DNA of 12,262 bases from Wolbachia endosymbiont of Cylisticus convexus (GTDB taxonomy: Bacteria; Pseudomonadota; Alphaproteobacteria; Rickettsiales; Anaplasmataceae). The notes under the pieces were generated by a model that made no database searches, was not told the DNA's origin, and saw nothing but the letters and a program-made list of their open reading frames with translations. Positions 6,364 through 12,262 of the stretch are shown here, one piece after another; within the stretch, counting starts at the first letter, position 1; each line of letters starts with the position of its first letter. The position numbers and the translations under genes were made by a program. The DNA is taken from contig NZ_QPIP01000048.1 in NCBI RefSeq assembly GCF_003344345.1, positions 1 through 12,262 of the forward strand, in the 5' to 3' direction.

Positions 6364-7527
6364 ATGAGCAAAATTATAGAAGTCAGAGCACCAAAAACTC
6401 TTGGTGGTGAATCGGTCACGGAAGGTATAGTCAAAATAAAGAAAAATATTGGCGAAGCAGTAAAAGTAGATGACTTGATCTTTGAAATTGAAACTGACAA
6501 AACGGCGCTGGAATTAACTGCAGAAGCTTCAGGACAAATAACTGAATTTTTTGTGAAAGAAGATGATGTAATCAGCCCTGATCAATTATTGGCAAAACTT
6601 GCTGTAGGAGAAGTAAAAGAAGAAGTGAGAAAAGAAGATATAAGCGAAGCTCCTGCTAAAAAAGATGCCCCATCAGCTCGTAAAATTATGGAAGAAAATG
6701 CAATCAGTGCAGAAAGTGTAAAAGGAACTGGCATGGGAGGCAGAATAACAAAAGCAGATGTGATAGATCATATGAATAAGGCTGAACAACCTGCGGTCGA
6801 ACTACCAAAAAGTGTAGTAAGTGGAGAGAGAAGAGAAGAACGAGTAAAAATGAGCAAAATAAGGCAAGTAATTGCTGCTCGTTTGAAAGCATCGCAAAAC
6901 ACTGCTGCAATACTAACCACGTTCAATGAAATTGACATGAAAAACGTCATGGATCTCAGGGCAAAATATAAAGAAACTTTTGAAAAGAAATATGGAATAA
7001 AACTGGGTTTCATGTCGTTTTTTATAAAGGCAGCAGTGCAAGCGCTGAAAGAAATTCGTGAAATTAACGCTGAAATCTCAGGTGATGAAATCATATATAA
7101 AAATTACTATGACATAGGTGTTGCTGTTGGCACTGATAAAGGTCTTGTTGTGCCAGTTATTAGGAATGCTGACCAAATGTCATTTGCCGAAATTGAACTC
7201 ACTTTAGTTGCCCTTGGTAAAAAAGCACGAGAAGGTAAGCTGCAAGTATCAGACATGGAAGGTGCAACATTTACTATCTCAAACGGTGGTGTATACGGTT
7301 CACTCCTTTCCACTCCGATAATAAACCCTCCGCAATCTGGAATACTTGGCATGCACTGTATACAAAACAGGCCAGTTGCTGTAGGCAGCTCAATTGAAAT
7401 CAGACCTATGATGTACATTGCTCTCTCTTACGACCACAGAATAGTTGATGGCAAAGGAGCAGTTACTTTCCTTGTTAAAATAAAAAATTACATAGAAGAT
7501 CCAAATAGATTGGTTTTGGAAATTTAA
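6364..7527 (+). CDS. sucB: Dihydrolipoyllysine succinyltransferase, E2 of 2-oxoglutarate dehydrogenase
   Basis: This is the core E2 of the 2-oxoglutarate dehydrogenase complex, which transfers succinyl from lipoyl-lysine to CoA in the TCA cycle. Residues 1-80 are one lipoyl domain with E-T-D-K and the lipoylated Lys at 46. Residues about 102-137 are the peripheral subunit-binding domain (P-S-A-R-K-I ... [11 protein letters not shown]). From about 160 to 387 comes the catalytic acyltransferase domain, ending in S-Y-D-H-R-I-V-D-G with His358 and Asp362. The stretch [13 protein letters not shown] is typical of SucB rather than pyruvate dehydrogenase E2. At 387 aa it is complete. The E1 gene sucA is not adjacent, so the complex is encoded from separate loci. 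Repeats follow the stop. Confidence 0.95.
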   Translation: MSKIIEVRAPKTLGGESVTEGIVKIKKNIGEAVKVDDLIFEIETDKTALELTAEASGQITEFFVKEDDVISPDQLLAKLAVGEVKEEVRKEDISEAPAKKDAPSARKIMEENAISAESVKGTGMGGRITKADVIDHMNKAEQPAVELPKSVVSGERREERVKMSKIRQVIAARLKASQNTAAILTTFNEIDMKNVMDLRAKYKETFEKKYGIKLGFMSFFIKAAVQALKEIREINAEISGDEIIYKNYYDIGVAVGTDKGLVVPVIRNADQMSFAEIELTLVALGKKAREGKLQVSDMEGATFTISNGGVYGSLLSTPIINPPQSGILGMHCIQNRPVAVGSSIEIRPMMYIALSYDHRIVDGKGAVTFLVKIKNYIEDPNRLVLEI

Positions 7528-7587
7528 ACAGGTTAAAAACGATAGGCCAGTTTTTCTGAAGTTTTCAAGGTGGGGAGATTGTTGTTA

Positions 7588-7608
7588 CAGCTGTACAAAC
7601 ATTGTGAT
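7588..7608 (-). repeat. Short dispersed repeat, inverted copy of 2297-2317
   Basis: CAGCTGTACAAACATTGTGAT is the reverse complement of 2297-2317 with one mismatch. A partial copy in the opposite orientation is at 7861-7875. Like the ubiH copy, it lies a few dozen bases behind a gene stop, here sucB (7527), at the edge of a palindromic-repeat cluster. Confidence 0.6.
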
Positions 7609-7703
7609 TTATGCCTCAAAAATGCGAGTAGTCCCTTTGGTGTTATCCAAGTAGCTGACACTGGGATCCCAGCTTCCATAATGTCATCTGAGTAACCTTT
7701 TCT

Positions 7704-7828
7704 TGTCATTCCAGTGCGTGACACTGGAATCCATCTTTTCATTTAATCTCATCAAATTTAGCTTAAGATTAGCTGCTCAGTTTGCTTGCAAATTTTTCTG
7801 GATTCCAGCGTCGCGCACTGGAATGACA
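7704..7828. repeat. Composite palindromic repeat unit behind sucB
   Basis: A TGTCATTCCAGTG / CACTGGAATCCA palindrome (7704-7733) and a CTGGATTCCAGCG / GCACTGGAATGACA palindrome (7798-7828) flank an AT-rich linker. Debris of the same family precedes it (7638-7700: TGACACTGGGATCCCAGC and related pieces). Bases 7765-7808 recur inverted at 10758-10801 with about two mismatches, so this is a mobile or recombining family rather than simple hairpins. The rest of 7528-8018 holds no gene that I can support. Confidence 0.75.
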
Positions 7829-8018
7829 CCATTTGCTATGCAATTTACCTTCAAAAATGAATGTTCGTACAGTTGTGTGCGTGACACTTGAACAACACTA
7901 TCTGCTATTTTTACTCATAATTACCTTGCCTGAGCGAATACGAAAACTTAATTTCAAGTATAGAAGTAATCGTGTTAAAAAAAAGAAGATATTGGTAAAC
8001 CACTGTCTTCTATTGTAA

Positions 8019-8324
8019 TTAAAAATACATTAAATCTTGGTTTGTATCATTCTCTAATGCCATAGACAACAAATTTTGTGCCTCCTGGATATCGCTTGCA
8101 ATATATGCTAATTTATCACTTAGGTCATTAAGCATTGGTTTTTGTAAATGAGATGAGATAGGACTAGGAGACTCACATTCTTTACGGCACTTGTCCGCTG
8201 CTTCTAAAGTATTCCCTGATTCAAAAACCATATCTGCACATTTTTTCATGCATTTTGACGTAAGACCATCCCTATTTTGTTGTAAATCCATTCCCGATGG
8301 AAAGTGTTTTGCAGATCGTATCAT
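8019..8324 (-). CDS. Small hypothetical protein with a twin CX3C motif, 101 aa
   Basis: I do not recognise the protein by name. The striking feature is two CX3C pairs: C25-x3-C29 and C46-x3-C50, separated by 16 residues, with helix-favouring sequence between and around them. This is the arrangement of the small Tim chaperones of the mitochondrial intermembrane space, where the pairs form two disulfides that clamp a helical hairpin. No signal peptide is evident (N-terminus M-I-R-S-A-K). After a Pro/Ser-rich break (52-60) the C-terminal half is another amphipathic helical region. The start is firm: AAGGAG lies six to seven bases before the ATG. It stands alone, divergent from the next orphan gene across a 274-bp gap. 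Redox or metal roles and export into the host are inferences only; convergence rather than homology to Tim proteins is likely. Confidence 0.75.
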   Translation of the reverse strand: MIRSAKHFPSGMDLQQNRDGLTSKCMKKCADMVFESGNTLEAADKCRKECESPSPISSHLQKPMLNDLSDKLAYIASDIQEAQNLLSMALENDTNQDLMYF

Positions 8325-8511
8325 AATATACTCCTTAATTAAAAATTTAATATAATATTAACATATAAACACTAATTTTATATTTAAATCAGTATAATTA
8401 CTTTTCAGAGCAGTAATATGTTTTCTTTATTGAAAAATTCAGAAAAATGCTATCTAAAACATTAAACATAAGATTAGTAATTTTACCATTTCTATATAAA
8501 GTTTAATTGAG

Positions 8512-8543
8512 AGCCCTTTCAGAAATTTGTAGGGCTTTTTTTT
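8512..8543 (+). terminator. Rho-independent terminator
   Basis: AGCCCT (8512-8517) pairs with AGGGCT (8531-8536) around a 13-nt loop, and eight T residues follow (8536-8543). It reads on the plus strand just before the promoter of the 284-aa orphan, although no plus-strand gene ends nearby. It could therefore be an attenuator/insulator, end a short untranslated RNA, or be the end of a gene that has since been lost. Confidence 0.6.
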
Positions 8544-8544
8544 G

Positions 8545-8573
8545 TTGACCTCTCATAAAAAACATTTTATGTT
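8545..8573 (+). promoter_or_regulatory. Promoter for the 284-aa orphan gene
   Basis: TTGACC (8545-8550) and TATGTT (8568-8573) are spaced by 17 bp, close to the sigma-70 ideal. The start site would fall near 8580, leaving a leader of about 20 nt that carries AGAGAGG before the ATG at 8599. Its position between the terminator and the gene makes it more credible than other AT-rich matches here, and it argues against the longer reading frame beginning at 8542. Confidence 0.5.
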
Positions 8574-8598
8574 AACGATATTTATAGAGAGGTATATA

Positions 8599-9453
8599 AT
8601 GTTAGGTAATCAAAAAAATTCTGAAGTTGTAAATCCAGTTTCTTTTTGCAAGGAAGCTTATGCGTCTAAGCATGAGGATATTGAAGTTTTTGAGAAGTTT
8701 ATTGTTATTGATAATCAGGAAGAGTGGGAGAAGTTCTTTAAAGCGCAGAATGATATTTCTACTAATACCACTAATAAAGTAATACAAAAGCCTCATGTTC
8801 ATAAGAATAGTGAGGGTATGTATAGGTACACTGCTGAAGGTAATAAGTATAATGGCAAGGAGATTATAGGCAAAGTTGCTGAGCAGATTAAAGAAGAGAT
8901 AGCTAAAAATGTAAAAAGTAGTGTTATAAAACTCAAGGAAAGTAAAAACGCAGATAATAGTGTTAAGCCTGTTCTAAGAATTGTGCTAGATGATAACACA
9001 AAGGAAGTAAATTTGATGGATCTTATAAGTAATGATGTGTGTAAAAAGTATGGAGTAAAAACAATTACGCTGTGCCTTCCTGATAAAAGTCATACAAGAG
9101 GAATACGTTGTCAGATTGATGAGCATGGAGCAAGAATTTATGAAGTAGCTAACGGTTCATATGATATGACCTTGAATTGGTATGTTGAAGGAAAAGAGTG
9201 TCGAATGAAAATCAACATTAGTGATGACGGTTCTGTAAAGTTTATTGAAAGGAATGGTGTCACTTGGGATCAGTTAGCTGCATACCAAGAGGTAAAAGTA
9301 GGAAGACAATATGAAGCAAAGCCTCTATATGAAGCATTATCACATTTAAGACAAGAAGGTTCTGAAATAGTAGAGGCTTCACATCAGCCTTCAGCAAGTG
9401 TGGAAAGTGTAGTTGTGTCAAAACAACTTTCTCTTCTGCTCAAAGATAAGTAA
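8599..9453 (+). CDS. Hypothetical orphan protein, 284 aa
   Basis: I do not recognise this protein. The frame is open from 8542, but that ATG lies in the terminator T-run and before the promoter. The ATG at 8599 has AGAGAGG about six bases upstream and is preferred. The protein is hydrophilic without signal peptide or membrane segments. Residues 1-60 are acidic, with an aromatic cluster (F-E-K-F ... E-E-W-E-K-F-F). Residues 60-125 are Lys-rich and helical. Residues 125-230 look beta-rich (V-L-R-I-V-L-D-D, K-T-I-T-L-C-L-P, L-N-W-Y-V-E-G-K, M-K-I-N-I-S-D-D-G-S-V-K-F-I). The C-terminal 50 residues are Gln/Ser-rich, possibly disordered. It has its own promoter and an upstream terminator, so it is monocistronic. 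Its lone position among orphans suits a Wolbachia-specific gene, but I cannot assign a function. Confidence 0.8.
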   Translation: MLGNQKNSEVVNPVSFCKEAYASKHEDIEVFEKFIVIDNQEEWEKFFKAQNDISTNTTNKVIQKPHVHKNSEGMYRYTAEGNKYNGKEIIGKVAEQIKEEIAKNVKSSVIKLKESKNADNSVKPVLRIVLDDNTKEVNLMDLISNDVCKKYGVKTITLCLPDKSHTRGIRCQIDEHGARIYEVANGSYDMTLNWYVEGKECRMKINISDDGSVKFIERNGVTWDQLAAYQEVKVGRQYEAKPLYEALSHLRQEGSEIVEASHQPSASVESVVVSKQLSLLLKDK

Positions 9454-9464
9454 GAAGGCGGTAT

Positions 9465-9490
9465 GGGCTGCTTGCAAATGTAGGCAGCCT
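9465..9490 (+). terminator. Hairpin behind the 284-aa orphan, possible terminator
   Basis: GGCTGC (9466-9471) pairs exactly with GCAGCC (9484-9489), extendable by G-T pairs on both sides, around a loop of about ten bases. It starts 12 bases after the stop codon. The following sequence TATATCTTAGC is only weakly T-rich, so it may be an inefficient terminator or an mRNA 3'-end protector. Confidence 0.45.
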
Positions 9491-9629
9491 ATATCTTAGC
9501 ATCCTTATTTCATATTCTTTAAAGAGTTTCTATTTTCTATACTTTCTTTATTAAAAACCATAGGCGCCAGTTGGTTTTAAAGTAAAAGTCAAGTATCTGG
9601 AATTCTGGACATAAAATCCTCCTGTATAA

Positions 9630-9770
9630 AAAAAAAGTGCAGCGTACATACGACAGAAATTAAGCACACTTACGTACACTGAAGAAGACACGCTACATTT
9701 TGCTGAGTTTGATTATTTAATGAAAAAGTCTGCAGACAAATTTGAGCTCTTAAAATATCTCTATTTGTAA
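9630..9770 (+). pseudogene. Possible C-terminal remnant of a lost gene
   Basis: From just after a TAA at 9627-9629 to the TAA at 9768-9770 one plus frame stays open for about 46 codons in very AT-rich DNA. It encodes a normal-looking protein tail (for example T-Y-T-E-E-D-T-L-H-F-A-E-F-D-Y-L, then M-K-K-S-A-D-K-F-E-L-L-K-Y-L). There is no usable start or ribosome site, and it follows a run of nine A. This may be the end of a decayed gene, but chance is possible. The remainder of 9491-9889 shows only AT-rich DNA and the fabI promoter region. Confidence 0.3.
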
Positions 9771-9845
9771 TTATAATTAGATTGAAAATATGCGGAAGCA
9801 ATTTTTTTTTAATATACGTTAGCTACAGTTAAAACATAATTGACT

Positions 9846-9873
9846 TTGCCTAGTTAATATTCCAAATTATAAA
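9846..9873 (+). promoter_or_regulatory. Candidate fabI promoter
   Basis: TTGCCT (9846-9851) and TATAAA (9868-9873) are 16 bp apart, and the -10 ends only 16 bases before the fabI ATG. A start near 9880 would give a leader of about ten bases. TTGACT at 9840 is a better -35 word but lies 22 bp away. No clear Shine-Dalgarno precedes the ATG, so translation may depend on a very short leader. Confidence 0.35.
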
Positions 9874-9889
9874 AAAGACAAATAATTTC

Positions 9890-10666
9890 ATGATATTGCA
9901 GGGTAAAAAAGGGTTAATAACCGGAATAATAAATAAAAGGTCGATAGCGTATGGTATAGCAAAAGTTCTTTCAGAGCACGGAGCAGAATTTGCAATCACT
10001 TATCAAAATGAAACAATAAAAGAAAAATTATTACCAATAGCAAATGAATTAAATGTGGAGCTAATATTGCACTGTGATGTTTCAAATGAGGAAACCATAG
10101 ATAATGTTTTTAAGGAAATAGAGGAAAAGTGGGGTACTCTTGACTTTTTGGCACATGCAATAGCATTTTCCGATAAAAATGAGTTAAATGGTAAGTATGT
10201 CAATACTTCACTAAACAACTTTTCCAAGGCAATGCATATATCGTGCTATTCTTTTACTGCTTTAGCACAAAGGGCCGAAAAAATGATGTTAAATGGCGGT
10301 AGTTTACTTACTTTGTCTTACTATGGTGCTGAAAAAGTGATGCCAAATTATAATGTTATGGGTTTATGTAAAGCAGCACTTGAAGCAAGTGTAAAATATA
10401 TAGCATGTGATCTTGGGCCGCAGAACATCAGAGTGAATGCAATTTCCGCTGGTCCAATCAGAACTTTGGCATCTTCTGGAATAAGTGATTTTCACTCCAT
10501 ATCAGAGTGGAATAGAAATAATTCTCCGCTTAGACGCAATGTTACAATAGAGGATGTTGGCAAAGCAGCACTATATTTATTAAGCGATTTAAGTAGTGGT
10601 ACAACTGGAGAAATTTTGCATGTTGATTCAGGGTATAATGTTGTAGGAATGAAAGTAGTTGACTAA
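9890..10666 (+). CDS. fabI: Enoyl-[acyl-carrier-protein] reductase (NADH), FabI
   Basis: FabI reduces trans-2-enoyl-ACP to acyl-ACP with NADH, the last step of each fatty acid elongation cycle in the cytosol. It is a short-chain dehydrogenase fold with the FabI-type cofactor loop (G-L-I-T-G-I-I-N-K-R-S-I-A, residues 8-20) instead of the common T-G-x3-G-x-G. The active site reads S-Y-Y-G-A-E-K-V-M-P-N-Y-N-V-M-G-L-C-K, giving Tyr144, Tyr154 and Lys161 in the Y-x6-K arrangement. R-V-N-A-I-S-A-G-P-I-R-T-L-A (181-194) and the ending H-V-D-S-G-Y are also typical. At 258 aa it is complete. The ATG at 9890 is fixed by the conserved N-terminus although no strong ribosome site precedes it. It is a single-gene unit, with repeats following from 10700. 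Confidence 0.96.
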   Translation: MILQGKKGLITGIINKRSIAYGIAKVLSEHGAEFAITYQNETIKEKLLPIANELNVELILHCDVSNEETIDNVFKEIEEKWGTLDFLAHAIAFSDKNELNGKYVNTSLNNFSKAMHISCYSFTALAQRAEKMMLNGGSLLTLSYYGAEKVMPNYNVMGLCKAALEASVKYIACDLGPQNIRVNAISAGPIRTLASSGISDFHSISEWNRNNSPLRRNVTIEDVGKAALYLLSDLSSGTTGEILHVDSGYNVVGMKVVD

Positions 10667-10745
10667 TAAAGTACTGCAGATGCATGCGAAACCAGTGTTT
10701 CTTTTCTTGTCATACCAACTTCCATATTTACCCCAGCTTCCATAA

Positions 10746-10851
10746 TGTCATCCCAGTCTGGGATCCAGAAAAATTTACAAGCAAACTGAGCAGCTAATCT
10801 TATGAGCTTGAAATGAAAAACTGGATTCCAGCATCAAGTGCTGGAATGACA
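10746..10851. repeat. Composite palindromic repeat unit behind fabI
   Basis: A shortened TGTCATCCCAGTCTGGGATCC palindrome and a CTGGATTCCAGCA / TGCTGGAATGACA palindrome (10821-10851) flank a linker. Bases 10758-10801 are the inverted counterpart of 7765-7808. Upstream, 10690-10745 contains related debris (TTTTCTTGTCAT, AGCTTCCATAATGTCAT) also seen at 7672-7708, showing that the whole 7670-7830 unit has a rearranged relative here. Confidence 0.75.
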
Positions 10852-10878
10852 CCCATTTCTTTTTAGTGCTCACTTTCT

Positions 10879-10998
10879 TGTCATTTGAGTAGCTGACGCT
10901 GAGATCAAGATTAGGCACTAAGTTGGTAAACACTTTACAACGTTTTTGATGGAACGGCGCGAAAAGACTGGATGCCAGTGTCAAGCACTGGAATGACA
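10879..10998. repeat. Diverged composite repeat unit, longer linker type
   Basis: The linker (TTGGTAAACAC, TTTTTGATGGAAC, GCGAAAAGAC) is the same as in the unit at 2559-2670, but the left palindrome is decayed (TGACGCTGAGATCAAG). The right palindrome (10968-10998) reads CTGGATGCCAGTG / CACTGGAATGACA. Bases 10999-11080 continue with single arms of the same family (for example CTGGAATGACACC and AGCTACTCGAATGACA). Confidence 0.65.
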
Positions 10999-11083
10999 GG
11001 AGAGGAAGTACTGGAATGACACCATCATAAAGGAACCAGTGTCAGCTACTCGAATGACAAGAGAGGGGAATGACATTTCACCA

Positions 11084-11111
11084 TGTCATTCCAGCACTTG
11101 ATGCTGGAATC
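11084..11111. repeat. Palindromic repeat interrupted by the IS110 element
   Basis: TGTCATTCCAGCA / TGCTGGAATC is one more palindromic repeat, but where intact copies continue ATCCA(G) this one changes after AATC into CTACCGT-type sequence of the insertion element. The missing CCA follows an identical AATC at the far end (12257-12262, AATCCA). Joining the two sides restores TGCTGGAATCCA, as seen intact at 7723-7733. Confidence 0.7.
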
Positions 11112-11118
11112 TACCGTC

Positions 11119-12057
11119 TTAAGCGTCAAGATAAAAACTATTGTTTTTTACCATGGCATTTAAACAAATAATGATTTTTCTCATGACAGCAACTAATGCA
11201 ACTTTAGCGGCTTTGCCAGAAGCAACTAAGCGCTGATAAAGAGCTTTCATTTTCCTGTTATGACGCATTGCGACCACAGCAGACATGTATAATGCTTTTC
11301 GAGCATAAAACCTGCCACCTATGATTTGAGCTTTGCTTACCTTTCTTCCGCTTTCATTAGTTTTTGGTGCAACTCCAATTAGACAGGCTATTTCTTTATT
11401 ATCTAATCTACCAAGCTCAGGTACTTCTATGAGTAGGATACTCGCAATTTTGCGTCCAATACCTTTATAGCTAGTTAGAAGTTTGCTTTTTTCCTTCAAA
11501 CCAGGGTCAGAGTCTATTATGTCTTCTATGTCTTGCCTAACTTGCTCTAATTGTTTTTTGGCAAATTCTATCTGCTTTACTATATATTCTCTGGCTTTTC
11601 CTGTCACATTATGTAAACGACACATATTTGCGTGAACATCATCGCTTAGATTACGCTCAATTGCTCTTAGTTCTTTTAGTTCTTCTTGTTTTTGTGAAAC
11701 TATACATTCTACTACCTCATCGTTTTTTGTGATAAATTCAGCATACTTTTCTAGCAATTTTGCATCTAATTTGTCTGTTTTTGCAAAATGGTTACAAGCT
11801 TTCGCAAACGCATATACCCGGTTTGGGTGAGCTCTATGCACAACTATACTATGTTCTTGTAACAATTTTACGACAAGTTTTTCATAACCGCCTGTTGATT
11901 CTACTACACATAATTCAACAAATACATTAACTATTTTTGACTTTATAAACTCAGATATAGCTTTTTCTGCATTTTCTATACGCTGATGTTTATTGTTGAT
12001 TGAAATATCAAGTGTCTCTTTTGAAACATCAATACCCATAAAAACTGTTCTAGCCAT
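11119..12057 (-). CDS. IS110-family transposase (RuvC-like DEDD plus serine domain)
   Basis: This is an RNA-guided recombinase of the IS110 family, which excises its element as a circle and reinserts it without conventional staggered cuts. The N-terminal RuvC-like DEDD domain shows G-I-D-V-S-K (Asp10), V-V-E-S-T-G-G-Y-E (Glu53) and K-T-D-K-L-D-A-K (Asp95 and Asp98). Residues about 120-190 form a coiled-coil-like helical linker. The C-terminal Transposase_20 domain has the G-I-G helix-hairpin-like segment (199-201) and A-P-K-T-N-E-S-G-R, whose Ser236 is the likely nucleophile by family analogy. At 312 aa it is normal in length and undamaged. AGGTG lies five bases before the ATG. The 200 bp upstream within the element carry the predicted guide RNA; a decayed or host-domesticated copy is unlikely. 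Confidence 0.92.
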   Translation of the reverse strand: MARTVFMGIDVSKETLDISINNKHQRIENAEKAISEFIKSKIVNVFVELCVVESTGGYEKLVVKLLQEHSIVVHRAHPNRVYAFAKACNHFAKTDKLDAKLLEKYAEFITKNDEVVECIVSQKQEELKELRAIERNLSDDVHANMCRLHNVTGKAREYIVKQIEFAKKQLEQVRQDIEDIIDSDPGLKEKSKLLTSYKGIGRKIASILLIEVPELGRLDNKEIACLIGVAPKTNESGRKVSKAQIIGGRFYARKALYMSAVVAMRHNRKMKALYQRLVASGKAAKVALVAVMRKIIICLNAMVKNNSFYLDA

Positions 12058-12093
12058 TTTTGCACCTATAAATTATAATCAAATAACAATATA

Positions 12094-12224
12094 AATGATG
12101 TACAGGATTGTGATTCGATCTTTTAGATCCCCCTACCGTTCGTACTACATTTTTTAAGCAAGGAGTGTACTGAGATTCCTACGATTTCTATCAATCAATC
12201 CAATTGACAGTATCACTCCTTGCT
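12094..12224 (-). ncRNA. Predicted IS110 bridge RNA with target and donor loops
   Basis: Read on the transposase strand, GCAAGGAGTGATACTG (12223-12208) pairs with CAGTACACTCCTTGC (12172-12158) with one bulge, enclosing a 35-nt loop. A second, weaker stem AATGTAGTAC (12151-12142) / GTACATCATT (12103-12094) encloses a 38-nt loop. Loop 1 carries TGGATT (12202-12197), equal to the left side of the invaded repeat, and GGAATC (12179-12174), complementary to its right side GATTCC. Loop 2 carries ACGGTAG (12139-12133), equal to the element's right end (11117-11111), and ACAATC (12111-12106), complementary to its left end GATTGT. Target loop first, donor loop second is the order known from the IS621 bridge RNA. 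Ends are approximate, and expression and function are inferred. Confidence 0.65.
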
Positions 12225-12225
12225 C

Positions 12226-12231
12226 ATTATA
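12226..12231 (-). promoter_or_regulatory. -10 hexamer upstream of the predicted bridge RNA
   Basis: A perfect TATAAT lies on the minus strand immediately before stem 1, so transcription would begin at about 12219, within the first stem arm. No good -35 is present at 16-18 bp within the element end. In IS110 circles a -35 can be supplied across the joined ends, but that is not testable here. Confidence 0.4.
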
Positions 12232-12262
12232 GCCTTGCGACTTTGATTTAATATACAATCCA

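Larger units (their letters stand above)
11108..12260 (-). mobile_element. Apparently complete IS110-family insertion sequence
   Basis: The element runs on the minus strand from its noncoding left end (near 12260) through the transposase to a very short right end of about eight bases after the stop (11112-11118). Exact ends cannot be placed within the AATC shared by both junctions (11108-11111 and 12257-12260), giving a length of about 1.15 kb. As expected for IS110, it lacks terminal inverted repeats. It is inserted into a host palindromic repeat, reconstructed from both flanks. The noncoding end carries a bridge-RNA-like locus, and the transposase frame is intact, so the element may still be active. 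Only two bases beyond the right junction are visible. Confidence 0.75.

Noticed and set aside
6300..7418. Several minus-strand frames opposite sucB
   Set aside because: They are antisense shadows of a clearly conserved gene.
7833..8018. Plus-strand frame of 61 aa ending in a Lys-rich tail
   Set aside because: Its N-terminal part is translated dispersed-repeat sequence (ATGTTCGTACAGTTG). There is no ribosome site and it ends in convergence with the twin-CX3C gene.
8542..8598. Longer start for the 284-aa orphan at 8542
   Set aside because: This ATG lies in the terminator T-run and upstream of the -35/-10 pair, without a ribosome site.
8019..9453. Toxin-antitoxin or phage module formed by the two orphans
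   Set aside because: They are divergent with a 274-bp gap, share no operon and show no recognisable toxin, antitoxin or phage motif.
9559..9578. Second arm of the inverted-repeat element at 1-209 (CATAGGCGCCAGTTGG)
   Set aside because: Only the first eight bases match clearly; the rest diverges and no partner arm is nearby.

Overview
The window looks like an AT-rich chromosome segment of Wolbachia (Rickettsiales, Alphaproteobacteria). I infer this from the protein sequences of the housekeeping genes, from their scattered single-gene arrangement, and from the many small palindromic repeats built on the themes TGTCATCCCAGTG / CACTGGGATCCAG and CTGGATTCCAGC / GCTGGAATGACA, which are typical of Wolbachia intergenic DNA. 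No database search was possible.

Layout. Bases 1-360 hold an inverted-repeat-bounded element and a decayed second copy of the ubiH upstream region and first codons. An orphan six-cysteine protein gene (minus, 361-996) lies between this remnant and intact ubiH (ubiquinone hydroxylase, 1137-2285). A repeat cluster (2297-2670) separates ubiH from a minus-strand gene for an exported class I glutamine-amidotransferase-like hydrolase (2696-3733), tRNA-Phe(GAA) (minus), coaD (coenzyme A synthesis) and a small zf-CHCC protein related to complex I subunit NDUFS6. Convergent to these is the uppS-cdsA pair (isoprenoid carrier and phospholipid precursor synthesis), then sucB (2-oxoglutarate dehydrogenase E2). 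A second repeat cluster (7588-7828) follows. Next come a small twin-CX3C orphan (minus, 8019-8324), an orphan of 284 aa with its own upstream terminator and promoter (8599-9453), a gene-poor stretch with a possible gene remnant, and fabI (fatty acid synthesis, 9890-10666). A third repeat cluster (10746-11111) leads into an IS110-family insertion sequence that runs to the right edge.

Most notable. The IS110 element appears complete and both of its junctions can be read. It sits inside one of the palindromic repeats, at a shared AATC (GATT in the transposase sense). Its noncoding end upstream of the transposase folds into two successive stem-loops. The first loop contains segments matching both sides of the invaded repeat (TGGATT and GGAATC). 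The second contains segments matching both ends of the element (ACGGTAG and ACAATC). This is the order and logic expected of an IS110 bridge RNA, so the element appears programmed to insert into the host's abundant palindromic repeats.

The housekeeping genes feed membrane and energy metabolism (ubiquinone, CoA, fatty acid, CDP-diacylglycerol, undecaprenyl phosphate, TCA cycle) but are not one operon. Only uppS-cdsA are clearly coupled, by an 11-nt overlap.
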